Source: Methanobrevibacter sp. (GTDB taxonomy: Archaea > Methanobacteriota > Methanobacteria > Methanobacteriales > Methanobacteriaceae). Taken from it: 64,000 bases of DNA. Made by a program: the position numbers and the translations under genes. The DNA lies in NCBI GenBank assembly GCA_017434525.1, contig JAFRFD010000008.1:1-64000 (forward strand), in the 5' to 3' direction. The notes below the pieces were generated by a model. That model made no database searches. It was not told where the DNA came from and saw nothing but the letters and a program-made list of their open reading frames with translations. Shown piece by piece: positions 44,807-54,059 of this stretch; the stretch's first letter is position 1; every line of letters starts with the position of its first letter.

Positions 44807-46285
44807 ATGACAGAGACAAAAAAATCAGAATGGAATAGTAATTTTGCATTTATGATGGCAATGATTGGTTCTGCTGTCGGTCTCGGAAATATTTGGCGTT
44901 TCCCAAATGTCTTATATTCAAACGGTGGAGGATCATTCATGATTCCCTATATCGTTTCATTATTCTTACTTGGAATCTCCTTTGTTTTAGTAGAATATGC
45001 CGTAGGATTCAAATTCAAAAAATCACTTGCAAGAATACTATTTTCAGTTAGTAAAAAATTAGAACCCGTAGCATGGTTCATATTGTTAATTGTATTCTTA
45101 ATTACAACATATTATGTTTGTGTTGTTGGATGGGACTTGATTTACATATTTTTAAGCTTTACAAAAGCATGGGGTACGAATCCGGATTTATTCTTTACAA
45201 ATAATGTATTACAAGCAACTGACTCCATATCTGGGCTGTTTACAATTGTTCCAACAGTTTTGGCATCAGTATTTGTTATTTGGTTTTTAGCATGGTTCAC
45301 TATTAAAAGAGATTTAAATGACGGAATAGGAAATGTCAGTAAAATTTTACTCCCATTACTTTGTGGAATTGTTGTAATCATCGTTGCATTCTCTTTAACT
45401 TTGCCTGGTGCATCTTTAGGTTATACTCAGATTTTCACCCCAGATTGGTCCGCATTAGGAAATCTGGACGTATGGCTGGCCGCATTCGGACAAATTGTAT
45501 TTTCTTTAAGTTTAGGTATGGCAATTGCAATGACATATGCAAGTTATTTGCCTGAAGGATCAAAACTAGTTGACAACGCAATAATTGTGGCTTTTTCAAA
45601 TTCAGGATTCGAAGTATTCAATTCAATAGGAATATTTTCAATTTTAGGATTTATGACATTGACTAGTGGAATTCCATTCAATGAACTTGTAACCTCAGGA
45701 ACAGGCCTTGCATTCGTAGTTTTCCCACAGGTATTTAATACAATGGGATTTGCAGCATACATTATTGGACCATTGTTCTTCTTATGCATTTTATTTGCAG
45801 GAATTACATCAGTCATTGCTCTTCTTGAAGGCGTTTGTTATTCAATTTCTGAAAAATTCCTCATTGAACGTAAAAAAACTGCAACTGTAGTTTGTATTGT
45901 TGGATTTTTAATTTCAACAATCTTTGCAACCGGTGCCGGAAGTACACTTTTAGGAATATTCGATGCATATTTAAATAATTTTGCATTATTATTCGCAATA
46001 CTTCTTGAATGTTTAATCTTTGGTTGGATTTATAAATTTGACAATTTAATTGAAACATTGAATAACAATTCAACAATTAAGATGGGTAAAACCTGGAAAA
46101 CAGTTATCAAATACATTTTACCAATTTGTATTGCAGGTCTTTGGATTCAAGGAGTATTCTCCACAATAACAACTGCAGACAGTCTTAGTACAACAGTAAT
46201 GATAATATTAACAATATTGTTAATAGTAGTTCCAATTATCTTTGCAAAATTGCCTGCAATTAACAAAGATTACTACAATGTATAG
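44807..46285 (+). CDS. sodium- and chloride-dependent transporter (NSS/SNF family)
   Basis: This 492-residue membrane protein has about twelve hydrophobic segments and the LeuT-type TM1 signature MIGSAVGLGNIWRFP near 15-29, followed by NGGGSFMIPYIV near 36. TM6 carries FSLSLGMAIAMTYASYLP near 230-247. It imports an amino acid or related osmolyte with Na+. The substrate is not obvious. The gene stands alone with its own promoter and terminator. Confidence 0.92.
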   Translation: MTETKKSEWNSNFAFMMAMIGSAVGLGNIWRFPNVLYSNGGGSFMIPYIVSLFLLGISFVLVEYAVGFKFKKSLARILFSVSKKLEPVAWFILLIVFLITTYYVCVVGWDLIYIFLSFTKAWGTNPDLFFTNNVLQATDSISGLFTIVPTVLASVFVIWFLAWFTIKRDLNDGIGNVSKILLPLLCGIVVIIVAFSLTLPGASLGYTQIFTPDWSALGNLDVWLAAFGQIVFSLSLGMAIAMTYASYLPEGSKLVDNAIIVAFSNSGFEVFNSIGIFSILGFMTLTSGIPFNELVTSGTGLAFVVFPQVFNTMGFAAYIIGPLFFLCILFAGITSVIALLEGVCYSISEKFLIERKKTATVVCIVGFLISTIFATGAGSTLLGIFDAYLNNFALLFAILLECLIFGWIYKFDNLIETLNNNSTIKMGKTWKTVIKYILPICIAGLWIQGVFSTITTADSLSTTVMIILTILLIVVPIIFAKLPAINKDYYNV

Positions 46286-46294
46286 AATTAACAT

Positions 46295-46332
46295 TAAATA
46301 GCTAAATTAATAGCTATTTACTTTTTTTATTT
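46295..46332 (+). terminator. hairpin terminator
   Basis: TAAATAGCTA (46295-46304) and TAGCTATTTA (46311-46320) form a perfect 10-bp stem with loop AATTAA, followed by CTTTTTTTATTTT. Confidence 0.8.
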
Positions 46333-46365
46333 TATTTAAAAGAATTTAAATGATTTATAACTTCT

Positions 46366-46420
46366 TAATTTTTATATTAGTAAGTTCTAAGTAATATTAC
46401 TGAATTTAAGAGGTTATAAT
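46366..46420 (+). promoter_or_regulatory. promoter of the Cas4-like gene with a 12-bp palindrome
   Basis: TTTTTATATTA near 46368-46378 is the TATA box. The perfect palindrome AGTAATATTACT at 46390-46401 lies between it and the predicted start, a classic repressor position. AGAGGTTATAAT before ATG 46421 is the ribosome binding site. Confidence 0.5.
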
Positions 46421-47212
46421 ATGATAAATATTTCATCCATAAAAACGCATATGTACTGTCCCATGAAACTATACATTCAAAATCATGTGGATACAAATGA
46501 AAATGATGACTACCAACTTGCAATTGAAATTAAAAAGCTTAAAATTGATATTTTTGATTTGATTCAAAAGAATATGCGAAAAATTAAAAAAGATATGGGT
46601 CTTGTTCAAATTGAACAGATATTATCACAAAATATCGATTCCTACATTAAAAGCACTGCAGATGCAATCATATCAATGGATTTAGGTCTCAATAATGAGC
46701 AAATTAATCAAATTATCGATGAAGCATATTTTAACATTAAAATTACTTCCTTAAAAATCAAACAAGCAATGACCATACTTGACAAAAATGCATTTGCAAT
46801 AATAGACCTGTTTTTCCCAAATTCCATGTATTCATACCTACTAAAAGATTCACAACTTGAACTAATCGGAATGTGCGATAAAATTGAAATAATAGATGGA
46901 AAATATTATCCAATCTCTATTAAAAGTTCAAATCCACCATTAAAAGGCGTTTGGGACCAAGATGCTATTGAACTTGTGGCATATGCAATACTTCTTGAAG
47001 AAGAATTTGAAACAGAAGTGTTTGTGGGATTTGTTGATTATGAAAAGATTGGTGATAGACGCCCTGTTGTAATGGATGTTAATCTTAGAAAAGGATTGTT
47101 TGAAGTGATGAGGGAAGTTAAAGAGATAACAGACAATAAAAAACTTCCTAATGTGCGTAAAAATCCGAGAAAATGTGATAATTGCGAGTATAAAGACATT
47201 TGTATAAAATAA
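46421..47212 (+). CDS. solo Cas4/RecB-family protein with altered catalytic motif
   Basis: This 263-residue protein has the Cas4 layout: Cys13 (MYCPMKLY) and a C-terminal C252-X2-C255-X5-C261 set for a [4Fe-4S] cluster, D153 in GMCDKIEI, K168 in PISIKSS, and Q180...Y188 in QDAIELVAYA. The acidic residue of the RecB D/E-X-K motif is Ser166. If the alignment is right, nuclease activity may be lost or changed. No CRISPR array or cas gene is nearby, so it is a solo Cas4-like protein. The insert of about 100 residues between Cys13 and D153 is helical and charged. Confidence 0.82.
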   Translation: MINISSIKTHMYCPMKLYIQNHVDTNENDDYQLAIEIKKLKIDIFDLIQKNMRKIKKDMGLVQIEQILSQNIDSYIKSTADAIISMDLGLNNEQINQIIDEAYFNIKITSLKIKQAMTILDKNAFAIIDLFFPNSMYSYLLKDSQLELIGMCDKIEIIDGKYYPISIKSSNPPLKGVWDQDAIELVAYAILLEEEFETEVFVGFVDYEKIGDRRPVVMDVNLRKGLFEVMREVKEITDNKKLPNVRKNPRKCDNCEYKDICIK

Positions 47213-47224
47213 GAAAATAATAAA

Positions 47225-47280
47225 GTAAATAATGATTAAAGATAATCATTATTTACCTATTCAGAGAGTTGTAATAACTC
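47225..47280. terminator. strong bidirectional terminator, two hairpins
   Basis: GTAAATAATGATTA (47225-47238) and TAATCATTATTTAC (47243-47256) form a perfect 14-bp stem with loop AAGA. A second, smaller stem GAGTT/AACTC lies at 47266-47280. It separates the Cas4-like gene from the end of ehb. Confidence 0.75.
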
Positions 47281-47305
47281 ACTATATGTCCATAAACATG
47301 AATTT

Positions 47306-47965
47306 TTAAAATTTAATATTGTCTCCGAGTCTTTCAATGTTAAAAACAGCGGTATCTGCAACAGACATTACCGCCAAAACACCTGCTTGGATAGGATCTG
47401 TAATAATCAAATCAGCATATTTGGTTACACTTCCAGGCATGTTAAGTGAAATTACAATCAAATTACTTTCTTCTTTAACTTTTTTTACGGCTTCTGTAAT
47501 TTCACCACCCATAAGCGAACCTGCAAGAACCAATGCGCTAACACGAGGCAATCTGGAAATGGCCTCAATAGCTTCAGCTAAAGATTTTTCGCCAACCAAT
47601 GGGATAGTATCAATACTTATACGTTCGCCACGTATATTATGCCTATCTGCTTCTGTAATGGCACCCATAGCTACTTGTGATACTTGTGCCCCTCCACCAA
47701 TGATAATTATACGTTTTCCATAAATATCCAATTGAGAACCATGAAGTTCAACTGATTTTATTTCTTCAATATTTTCCAAATCAGCAACTAACTCATCAAT
47801 ATCTTTTACATGCTCCAATTCTAAATTGATGGAGCCCATGTTATTTTTCTCAACGAAAAGATGGACATAACTAATGTTGGCACCATGTTCAGTGATGACA
47901 TCAGTAATATCGTCCAATACTCCTTTTTTCTCATCAGATTTAATTGTTAATGTATAATCATTCAT
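47306..47965 (-). CDS. ehbQ: EhbQ-like protein, ACT domain plus DUF5612
   Basis: This protein of about 219 residues has an N-terminal ACT domain ([31 protein letters not shown], about 1-80). A Rossmann-like half follows with [18 protein letters not shown] near 88-105, [15 protein letters not shown] near 147 and [16 protein letters not shown]. It is the last gene of the 17-gene ehb operon, the ehbQ place in Methanothermobacter. A hydrogenase subunit is unlikely from its domains; it looks like a ligand-sensing regulator. ATG 47965 has AGG 7 nt upstream. ATG 47983 would add six residues and overlap ehbP more. Confidence 0.8.
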   Translation of the reverse strand: MNDYTLTIKSDEKKGVLDDITDVITEHGANISYVHLFVEKNNMGSINLELEHVKDIDELVADLENIEEIKSVELHGSQLDIYGKRIIIIGGGAQVSQVAMGAITEADRHNIRGERISIDTIPLVGEKSLAEAIEAISRLPRVSALVLAGSLMGGEITEAVKKVKEESNLIVISLNMPGSVTKYADLIITDPIQAGVLAVMSVADTAVFNIERLGDNIKF

Positions 47966-48221
47966 TTTTTGGCCTAATTTCATCTAGTTCTGCATGTGCC
48001 CTTTTCCACATGCTTAAATAATTGTCATCTTTAGTTACAGGAATAACTTCAAGACCCAGTTCCCTATGTTCAGCTATCCACTCTTCATGGAAAACAGGAA
48101 TTTCTATTTTAATTGGCTCAGAGGTTTTATTTACTACAATTAAGTTTCTGTAAGGAAAATCCCATTCTACAATGTATCCTCCAAGACTTACCATATGATA
48201 CGGTCTCATAACAAATTTCAT
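47958..48221 (-). CDS. ehbP: Ehb hydrogenase subunit P
   Basis: This 87-residue protein starts [20 protein letters not shown] and continues with a short beta-rich core. It has no membrane segment or Cys. Position between ehbO and ehbQ and its size match EhbP of Methanothermobacter. Function unknown. GAGGTGAT lies just upstream of ATG 48221, which is preferred over an in-frame ATG at 48251 inside ehbO. Confidence 0.78.
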   Translation of the reverse strand: MKFVMRPYHMVSLGGYIVEWDFPYRNLIVVNKTSEPIKIEIPVFHEEWIAEHRELGLEVIPVTKDDNYLSMWKRAHAELDEIRPKNE

Positions 48222-48231
48222 AAAATCACCT

Positions 48232-49230
48232 CTATAATAATCCAAGCACAATAGCTAATACTCCAAGCAATGTTGTTCCAAGTATTGTTGGCAATAATTG
48301 TCTGTTTGTAAATACTGGGCTAAATGCGGAAAAGATTCCCATCATGAAGACGAATATTAATGCAACAATAATGTTTATTAGAATACTCCAAGATGTAATT
48401 ACCGGAGGAATGCCCAGGAACAATACTGAGAACAATATACCCAGAACCATCATGAAAAATCCTCTAGTCAAGTAGACAATAGCCCTATATTTTGAAGCAT
48501 ACTCCATATATGGTCCTTCAATAACATCTGATTTGGCTTTAATTATTGAAAATGGATATTCATTTAATATAATCATGTAACCTATAAAGAACACAACTGC
48601 TGCAATCGCTCCTGATACAGTAAATAAGAATGGACCATTAATCTGCTGATATGCAACAATATCTTTTAAGAAAATGCTTCTAGCCTGAGTTATCGGTGCA
48701 AACAATGCCAGATATAATGGAAATGACCCATAAGTAATCATCCTTAGAGATCTTCTTGAACTTATATCTTCAACAAATGATCTTGTTGCTTTAATGTGTG
48801 CGGCACCTTTAATTTGGTCAGGGAACGGCATTCTAACAGACATTACAGATTTGGATAATGCTCCCATCAATACATAACATATTTCTTCAACTTTTAAAAG
48901 ACCTACAATAGCCACTAAGCTTGAAAGAGCAGGAATTGCAAAAGCTTGGGGAGTTAATGCAATAAGTAAACATAGAACCACAATAAAACAAATTATTGGC
49001 AGTACTTTGTATAATCCTGGAACTGGAGATTCGATCTTAACATTTTCTTTAAACATGAATTTGATTGGAGCCATTATTCCTGGTGCAATTACAATAGGTC
49101 CAATCCTTTGTTGAATCCTTGCATGTATGTATTTTCTCTCAATACCTGGCAATAATGTAGAAAGTATGAAACAAACAATTATAGTTACTGCCGCTACAAG
49201 AATTGAATTAATCATAACATTCGAAAACAT
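48232..49230 (-). CDS. ehbO: Ehb hydrogenase membrane subunit O (NuoH/HyfC-like)
   Basis: This 332-residue polytopic subunit belongs to the NuoH/EchB family that anchors the hydrogenase module. [22 protein letters not shown] near 28-49 is the family's most conserved loop. [22 protein letters not shown] near 225-246 holds the acidic residues facing the catalytic part. About eight hydrophobic segments. AGGAGA lies 7 nt before ATG 49230. Confidence 0.92.
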   Translation of the reverse strand: MFSNVMINSILVAAVTIIVCFILSTLLPGIERKYIHARIQQRIGPIVIAPGIMAPIKFMFKENVKIESPVPGLYKVLPIICFIVVLCLLIALTPQAFAIPALSSLVAIVGLLKVEEICYVLMGALSKSVMSVRMPFPDQIKGAAHIKATRSFVEDISSRRSLRMITYGSFPLYLALFAPITQARSIFLKDIVAYQQINGPFLFTVSGAIAAVVFFIGYMIILNEYPFSIIKAKSDVIEGPYMEYASKYRAIVYLTRGFFMMVLGILFSVLFLGIPPVITSWSILINIIVALIFVFMMGIFSAFSPVFTNRQLLPTILGTTLLGVLAIVLGLL

Positions 49231-49233
49231 AGT

Positions 49234-50361
49234 CTATCTCCTAATAACTTCAATTGCTCTGTCGGTACATGTGAAACAAGGGTCACATTGTACGATACAA
49301 AGTTGTGCATCTGTTAGTTGGTCTCCAATGCATGCATATTGCATTGCGCCAATATTAGCCATTGACGGAGTCCTTATAATACAGTGCCTTACTCTTCCAC
49401 TTTCAAGTGCATATGAATGATATAGAGTTCCTCTTGGAACTTCAATATAACTTTCAGTAATATCAGTGTCAAACATTTCCCAATCCCTGTTTACAACCTT
49501 GCCTTCAGGGATATTGGCAATAGCTTGACGGATAATTTTTATTGATTCGAATGATTCCAGAGCCCTCATTACTAAATTTGACCTCACATCACCATCAGGC
49601 TGTGTGATTACATTAAAATCAAAGTTATCATATTCAAACATGGTTGTTCTAAGGTCTCTTGCAACACCTGTAGCTCTAAGGGTCGGTCCGGTTACGGCCA
49701 GTTCAATAGCTTGTTTTTGTGGCAGGACTCCGATTCCGGTAATCCTTGATTGTACTATTGAATCTGCCAAAAATCTTTCTACAAAACCTGTGAGACCTTC
49801 TTCAATTTTATCCATATCCTCTTTAAGTCTTAATAATTTGGCTTCATCAACGTCACATCTTGGTCTTACTCCACCTAAAACGGAACATCCATATTGGACT
49901 CTGTTACCGCCAATCATTGCAAGCAGTTCCATGACTATCTCCCTTAAGTAGAATACTCTCATTGAAAATGTCTCGTGGGACAATACTTCACAACCATGCG
50001 CTAAATATAAGAAGTGTGAATGTAAACGTTCAAGCTCTCCCATTATGACACGAATGTAAGTAGCCCTCTCTGGAATTTCAATGCCTAAACCAATTTCAGC
50101 TGTTCTGCATGAATTCCATATATGTGAATTAGAACAAATTCCACAAATCTTTTCTGTAAGTGAATTTGCCTTTTCAACCGGAAGACCTTCCATAATCCTT
50201 TCAATACCACGATGATTTACGCCAATTGTGATTTCTGCTTCCTGAACTATTTCATCTTCTACAAAGAATCTTACCCTATATGGTTCCAATGCAGCAGGGT
50301 GAACTGTACCCATTGGAATTTCAGTTTCTATAATATTACTTCTTGGTACTTTTGCATCCAT
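49234..50361 (-). CDS. ehbN: Ehb [NiFe]-hydrogenase large subunit
   Basis: This 375-residue protein is the catalytic large subunit. Both nickel-binding motifs are present: CGICSNSH near residue 69 and DPCFTC near the C-terminus. The sequence ends soon after the second motif, as in Ech-type enzymes without a cleaved tail. [13 protein letters not shown] near 47 is also conserved. It oxidises H2 and passes electrons to EhbM and the ferredoxin subunits, driven by the ion gradient. GGGGGGAT precedes ATG 50361. Confidence 0.95.
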   Translation of the reverse strand: MDAKVPRSNIIETEIPMGTVHPAALEPYRVRFFVEDEIVQEAEITIGVNHRGIERIMEGLPVEKANSLTEKICGICSNSHIWNSCRTAEIGLGIEIPERATYIRVIMGELERLHSHFLYLAHGCEVLSHETFSMRVFYLREIVMELLAMIGGNRVQYGCSVLGGVRPRCDVDEAKLLRLKEDMDKIEEGLTGFVERFLADSIVQSRITGIGVLPQKQAIELAVTGPTLRATGVARDLRTTMFEYDNFDFNVITQPDGDVRSNLVMRALESFESIKIIRQAIANIPEGKVVNRDWEMFDTDITESYIEVPRGTLYHSYALESGRVRHCIIRTPSMANIGAMQYACIGDQLTDAQLCIVQCDPCFTCTDRAIEVIRR

Positions 50362-50373
50362 TTAATCCCCCCT

Positions 50374-50820
50374 TTAATCCGCATCCAATAATATAGGCAA
50401 CAGTGATACAACTCCAGCTAAAACGTCTTGAGGCCTTACAGCACATCCCGGAATTTTTGCATTCACTGGTATAATATTTTCGACTGGTCCTTCAATTTCT
50501 TCTGATGGAATATCTCCATAACAGTTTTTGTATACTCCACCCATTAAAGCACAACTTCCTGCAGCTACAACCAATTTTGGATTAGGAATAGCTTTATAAA
50601 TCTCCTCTAACGGTTTTCTATTTAAATGTGTAACCGGCCCTGTTACTACCAATACATCGGCCTCACGAGGATTCCAAGTTAAAAACACATTGTATTGTTC
50701 TGCATCAAAGCGAGGTGATAATATTGAGTTTACAATTTCAATATCGCATCCATTGCATCCGCCAGTATAAACCAACATGACATGTATTGCTCTTGCTCTT
50801 GAAAATGATTTAATACCCAT
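50374..50820 (-). CDS. ehbM: Ehb hydrogenase small subunit (NuoB-like)
   Basis: This 148-residue small subunit carries one [4Fe-4S] site: GGCNGCDIE near 19-26, [10 protein letters not shown] near 87-96 and PGCAVRP near 124, matching the proximal cluster of Ech-type hydrogenases and NuoB. It links the nickel site to the ferredoxin subunits. Its ATG directly follows the ehbL stop and AGGTGAT lies just before it. Confidence 0.94.
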   Translation of the reverse strand: MGIKSFSRARAIHVMLVYTGGCNGCDIEIVNSILSPRFDAEQYNVFLTWNPREADVLVVTGPVTHLNRKPLEEIYKAIPNPKLVVAAGSCALMGGVYKNCYGDIPSEEIEGPVENIIPVNAKIPGCAVRPQDVLAGVVSLLPILLDAD

Positions 50821-51312
50821 CTAATCACCTTCCTCTTTATTTTTCAAAATTGTTGAATCTGACAAGTATTGTGCAATAAATTTAAGTTTATCATCTGAAA
50901 TTTTAAATGGCTGTTCTATAAATTCTGAAACGTCCACTTCCTGATCCCCTACACAACTAGGATGTATTGTTCCTTTTTCGCCATAAAGGGAATATATCGG
51001 ACAGAAATCATGGCAGTAGTAACAAACAACACATTTTTCAAGATTAATTTCAGGTACTTCACTTTTAGTCCATCCATCAGTTATTTTAACCGGATTTGCT
51101 AATTCTTTCATCTCAACTGCACCTGTTGGACAGACATTGGCACATCCTCCACATCCAATACAAGCTTTTTCATCGACCCTGTCGTCAACTTCTACTGAAA
51201 GTGTTGAAATTTGCCTTCTAAGTTCCATGTCTGTAACTCTATCAGCTGCAAAAAAGATTCTTTTAAAGTTAGTAAAAGCTCCTTCCAAAGCTATTCTAAG
51301 TACATTCCTCAT
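50821..51312 (-). CDS. ehbL: Ehb two-cluster ferredoxin subunit
   Basis: This 163-residue iron-sulfur protein has two [4Fe-4S] motifs: CIGCGGCANVCPTG near 51-64 and CVVCYYCHDFCPIYS near 94-108. The ends are without clusters. It matches EhbL and relays electrons between hydrogenase and polyferredoxin or free ferredoxin. It starts directly after the ehbK stop region. Confidence 0.92.
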   Translation of the reverse strand: MRNVLRIALEGAFTNFKRIFFAADRVTDMELRRQISTLSVEVDDRVDEKACIGCGGCANVCPTGAVEMKELANPVKITDGWTKSEVPEINLEKCVVCYYCHDFCPIYSLYGEKGTIHPSCVGDQEVDVSEFIEQPFKISDDKLKFIAQYLSDSTILKNKEEGD

Positions 51313-52719
51313 TTAAATACCCTCTATTGAATCTTTAAAATTTCTCTCGAATAAGAATGCCCTTGCAGGACATGCGTTCTTACATGCTCCACAATAAGTG
51401 CATTTTTCATCGTTTACTACAAAGTTACCGTCAATCTCATCGATTGCATCATATGAGCATGTCTTATGGCATAATCCACAATGCATACATAATTTTTGTT
51501 CGATGAAGTTGAATCCATCTTTAATTTCGTTTTTATACATTGTAGTTTTAGGAATTGCATCAACAGGACAGTGAACAGCACAGTTTTCGCATAAAATACA
51601 TTTATCCAAGTCAACTGATATTGTTCCTCTGTATAGTGTGATTGCATCCTCTTGACATACTTCTGTACATATTCCACATGAAATACAATCATCTGTGACT
51701 TTACCGTCCCAACTGGCAGTCATGAATTGGCGAGCCCCAACCTCATCACATACTTGAACACATTTGCCGCAGCTAACACAGAATCCGGCTAATGTGGATA
51801 ATTCCACATCATCAAATTCATCATAGATGAACATTTCATCATCTTCGCATAATGTGTGAACCGGACAAGCATCAATGGCTTTTTCATGAGTTCTATTTTC
51901 AGTGTCTTTTGTCGGATCATATCTAAGTTTTCCTTCAACATTTTTATGTGATTCGTTTTCACATAAATCGGCACATAATCCACAGTTAAGACAAGAAATG
52001 ATTTTTCCAGTTGGTTTTTGATTAATCTTGTTAACAATGATTTCAAAGTCCTCAACTGAAATTGCATTATGAGGACACACTTTCATACAATTTAAACAGA
52101 GAGTACAGCCTGATTTGTTAACAATTTGATGTTTGTTCATTGAATCGTTAGGACAAACATCACTGCATAACCTACATTCGCTACAAATTCCTTCATCTCT
52201 GTCAATTTTTACATGAATTGCATTTGTTGGACAATACTGACTGCATCTTCCACATAGAATACATTTCTCAGCATCAGTTCCAACATAAGTTCTTGTAACT
52301 TCTTTAACTTTACTTTCTTTTTTATGAGGAACATCATCTAATGGAGGATTTAATATGTTGAATGCATTGATTAAATTTAGTTGTTTTGATTTTTCAAGCT
52401 CATATCCATCCACACGATTTGAACAGACTTCAGCACAAACTCCACAACGTGAACAAATACCATATACAATTCCATCTTCAATAGTAATATTGCTTGTAGG
52501 GCAATTGTACATGCACATTCCACAGCCATTACATTTAGCCCTGTCCACTACATATCCTCCGTAGCTATTTTCGAATATTGCTCCATTCGGACAGTTTTTA
52601 TAACATATTCCGCAAGTAAGACAGCTAAACGCTTTACCATTAATGAACTTAATAGCTTTTGTAGGGCACTGTTTTATACAATCTCTTTTACCTTCACATG
52701 TATTAGTTGTTAAAAACAT
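51313..52719 (-). CDS. ehbK: Ehb polyferredoxin
   Basis: This 468-residue polyferredoxin contains twelve regular CxxCxxCxxxC motifs by my count, plus an irregular N-terminal set (CEGKRDCIKQCP) and a CPVHTLCE pair near the middle that may complete further clusters. It thus could hold about 12-14 [4Fe-4S] clusters, making an electron wire or store on the Ehb complex. Cys makes up over a tenth of the protein. GGGAG precedes ATG 52719. Confidence 0.94.
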   Translation of the reverse strand: MFLTTNTCEGKRDCIKQCPTKAIKFINGKAFSCLTCGICYKNCPNGAIFENSYGGYVVDRAKCNGCGMCMYNCPTSNITIEDGIVYGICSRCGVCAEVCSNRVDGYELEKSKQLNLINAFNILNPPLDDVPHKKESKVKEVTRTYVGTDAEKCILCGRCSQYCPTNAIHVKIDRDEGICSECRLCSDVCPNDSMNKHQIVNKSGCTLCLNCMKVCPHNAISVEDFEIIVNKINQKPTGKIISCLNCGLCADLCENESHKNVEGKLRYDPTKDTENRTHEKAIDACPVHTLCEDDEMFIYDEFDDVELSTLAGFCVSCGKCVQVCDEVGARQFMTASWDGKVTDDCISCGICTEVCQEDAITLYRGTISVDLDKCILCENCAVHCPVDAIPKTTMYKNEIKDGFNFIEQKLCMHCGLCHKTCSYDAIDEIDGNFVVNDEKCTYCGACKNACPARAFLFERNFKDSIEGI

Positions 52720-52731
52720 ATTAAAACTCCC

Positions 52732-52980
52732 TTATTTACTCCTTGCAAATAGCAGTTTGCCTACAAAAATTCCTATTAAAGCAGATAAAAATGCAGTTGA
52801 AATTGGCAAATCTGTGTAGAATGGGAAATTACCCAATTGCCATGCTGCAATAATTCCTGCAATTAATATTACCACAAATGAGGCTAGAGTGAATTTGGCA
52901 TCACTAACATTAAGTTTAATCTGAGATCCGATAATCAAACCTAAGATCAATCCAAATATAATTGGACCTAATGATATCAT
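52732..52980 (-). CDS. ehbJ: Ehb membrane subunit J
   Basis: This 82-residue protein has three hydrophobic segments and no cysteine. Its place between ehbI and ehbK and its size match EhbJ. It presumably belongs to the ion-translocating membrane part. Its ATG overlaps the ehbI stop by 4 bp. Confidence 0.82.
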   Translation of the reverse strand: MISLGPIIFGLILGLIIGSQIKLNVSDAKFTLASFVVILIAGIIAAWQLGNFPFYTDLPISTAFLSALIGIFVGKLLFARSK

Positions 52981-53456
52981 TTCTCACCCTCCCCTACAAA
53001 CTTTTTAAATCCTTCAAATGCAATAACAATTGATGAAAGACCTACAAATACTTTTAATCCTACAAATATATTGAGGTATGGAATAATACCTGCGTTAGTA
53101 ACATCGGGATAGTGGAAAGCAGATTGAATAGCTGCCGGAACAACATTTAACATGTCTGTTCCAACATTATAGAGATAAAATCCTCCTACGAACAATCCGA
53201 TTAATCCGAATATAATGAATCCTAATGCACCAATTGATTCAAAAACTTCAATATAAGCGTGAGACAATTCCAATGGAGAATTACCTAAACCATAAACAAG
53301 AATAGATAATATAATTCCACTTGCAATCATTGCACCACCTTGGAAACCTCCACCAGGAGTGATATGACCTCCAAGAATAGTCATTATACCTAAACAAATC
53401 AAAATGATTGAAATTGGTAAAGATATAATCTTTAAAATCATACTACCTTGACTCAT
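52977..53456 (-). CDS. ehbI: Ehb membrane subunit I (MnhB/MrpB-like)
   Basis: This 159-residue membrane protein contains GGHITPGGGFQGGAMIASGIIL near 29-50, the signature of the MnhB domain of Mrp-type antiporters. Four or five hydrophobic segments. It is part of the Mrp-like ion module of Ehb. Start and stop overlap ehbH and ehbJ by 4 bp each. Confidence 0.9.
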   Translation of the reverse strand: MSQGSMILKIISLPISIILICLGIMTILGGHITPGGGFQGGAMIASGIILSILVYGLGNSPLELSHAYIEVFESIGALGFIIFGLIGLFVGGFYLYNVGTDMLNVVPAAIQSAFHYPDVTNAGIIPYLNIFVGLKVFVGLSSIVIAFEGFKKFVGEGEK

Positions 53457-53731
53457 TGTTTATCCCCCAATAATCCTCTACCGAATATTAATAATACCAC
53501 TATACCAGCAGTTAATAATATAATTGATTCTCCTAATGTATCATATGCTCTGAAATCAAAAATAACTACGGTTACCATGTTCGGAGCTATTTTGGTTCCC
53601 AAAGCATTGTAAATATAACTTACACCAGGGTTGATGATATTGTGTAAATGGAATACTGCATCAAATAAAGTAACAGAAAATATTGCTGTCATTACTGCTG
53701 CAAGTAAATTACGAACTGTAGTTTTAGACAA
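53453..53731 (-). CDS. ehbH: Ehb membrane subunit H (MbhE/MrpB-N-like)
   Basis: This protein of about 92 residues has two hydrophobic segments and the AYDTLGESIILLTAGIVVLLI pattern (split here: AYDTLGESI and LLTAGIVVLL), as in the small MrpA/MbhE-type subunits. TTG 53731 is preferred because GGGGTG lies 6 nt upstream; a GTG at 53740 inside that site would add three residues. It overlaps ehbI. Confidence 0.82.
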   Translation of the reverse strand: MSKTTVRNLLAAVMTAIFSVTLFDAVFHLHNIINPGVSYIYNALGTKIAPNMVTVVIFDFRAYDTLGESIILLTAGIVVLLIFGRGLLGDKQ

Positions 53732-54059
53732 GATTACCACCCCAGTACAAGAATGTTACAATAATAGCAAGTGTTATCACCGCATAAAACAACATTTTCT
53801 CTAAAGAATCCTCTTGTTCTATTTTAAACTTCGGAATAAGTGGAATATTAGAAATCAATACAATTGCCAGTATGAATGTGACTAATCCGGCAAGCAAGAC
53901 ATTGACATGTCTTAATAATATTGCAGACAATATCAATGAAACTATTAAAAATATTTCTGCGGTAAGACTTCCTGAAACATCCGCATTAGTTACAGGACCC
54001 GGTGAAAACAATTTCCTAAATTGCTTTACAACATCAAATATTTGATCGTAAAGTTTCAT
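53724..54059 (-). CDS. ehbG: Ehb membrane subunit G
   Basis: This 111-residue protein has a short cytoplasmic N-terminus and three hydrophobic segments. It has no cysteine or clear enzyme motif. Order and size match EhbG. GGAGG precedes ATG 54059, which overlaps the ehbF stop by 4 bp. Confidence 0.82.
   Translation of the reverse strand: MKLYDQIFDVVKQFRKLFSPGPVTNADVSGSLTAEIFLIVSLILSAILLRHVNVLLAGLVTFILAIVLISNIPLIPKFKIEQEDSLEKMLFYAVITLAIIVTFLYWGGNLV

Noticed and set aside
46421..47212. Cas4 as evidence of a CRISPR-Cas locus
   Set aside because: No other cas gene or array is in the window; solo Cas4-like proteins are common in archaea.
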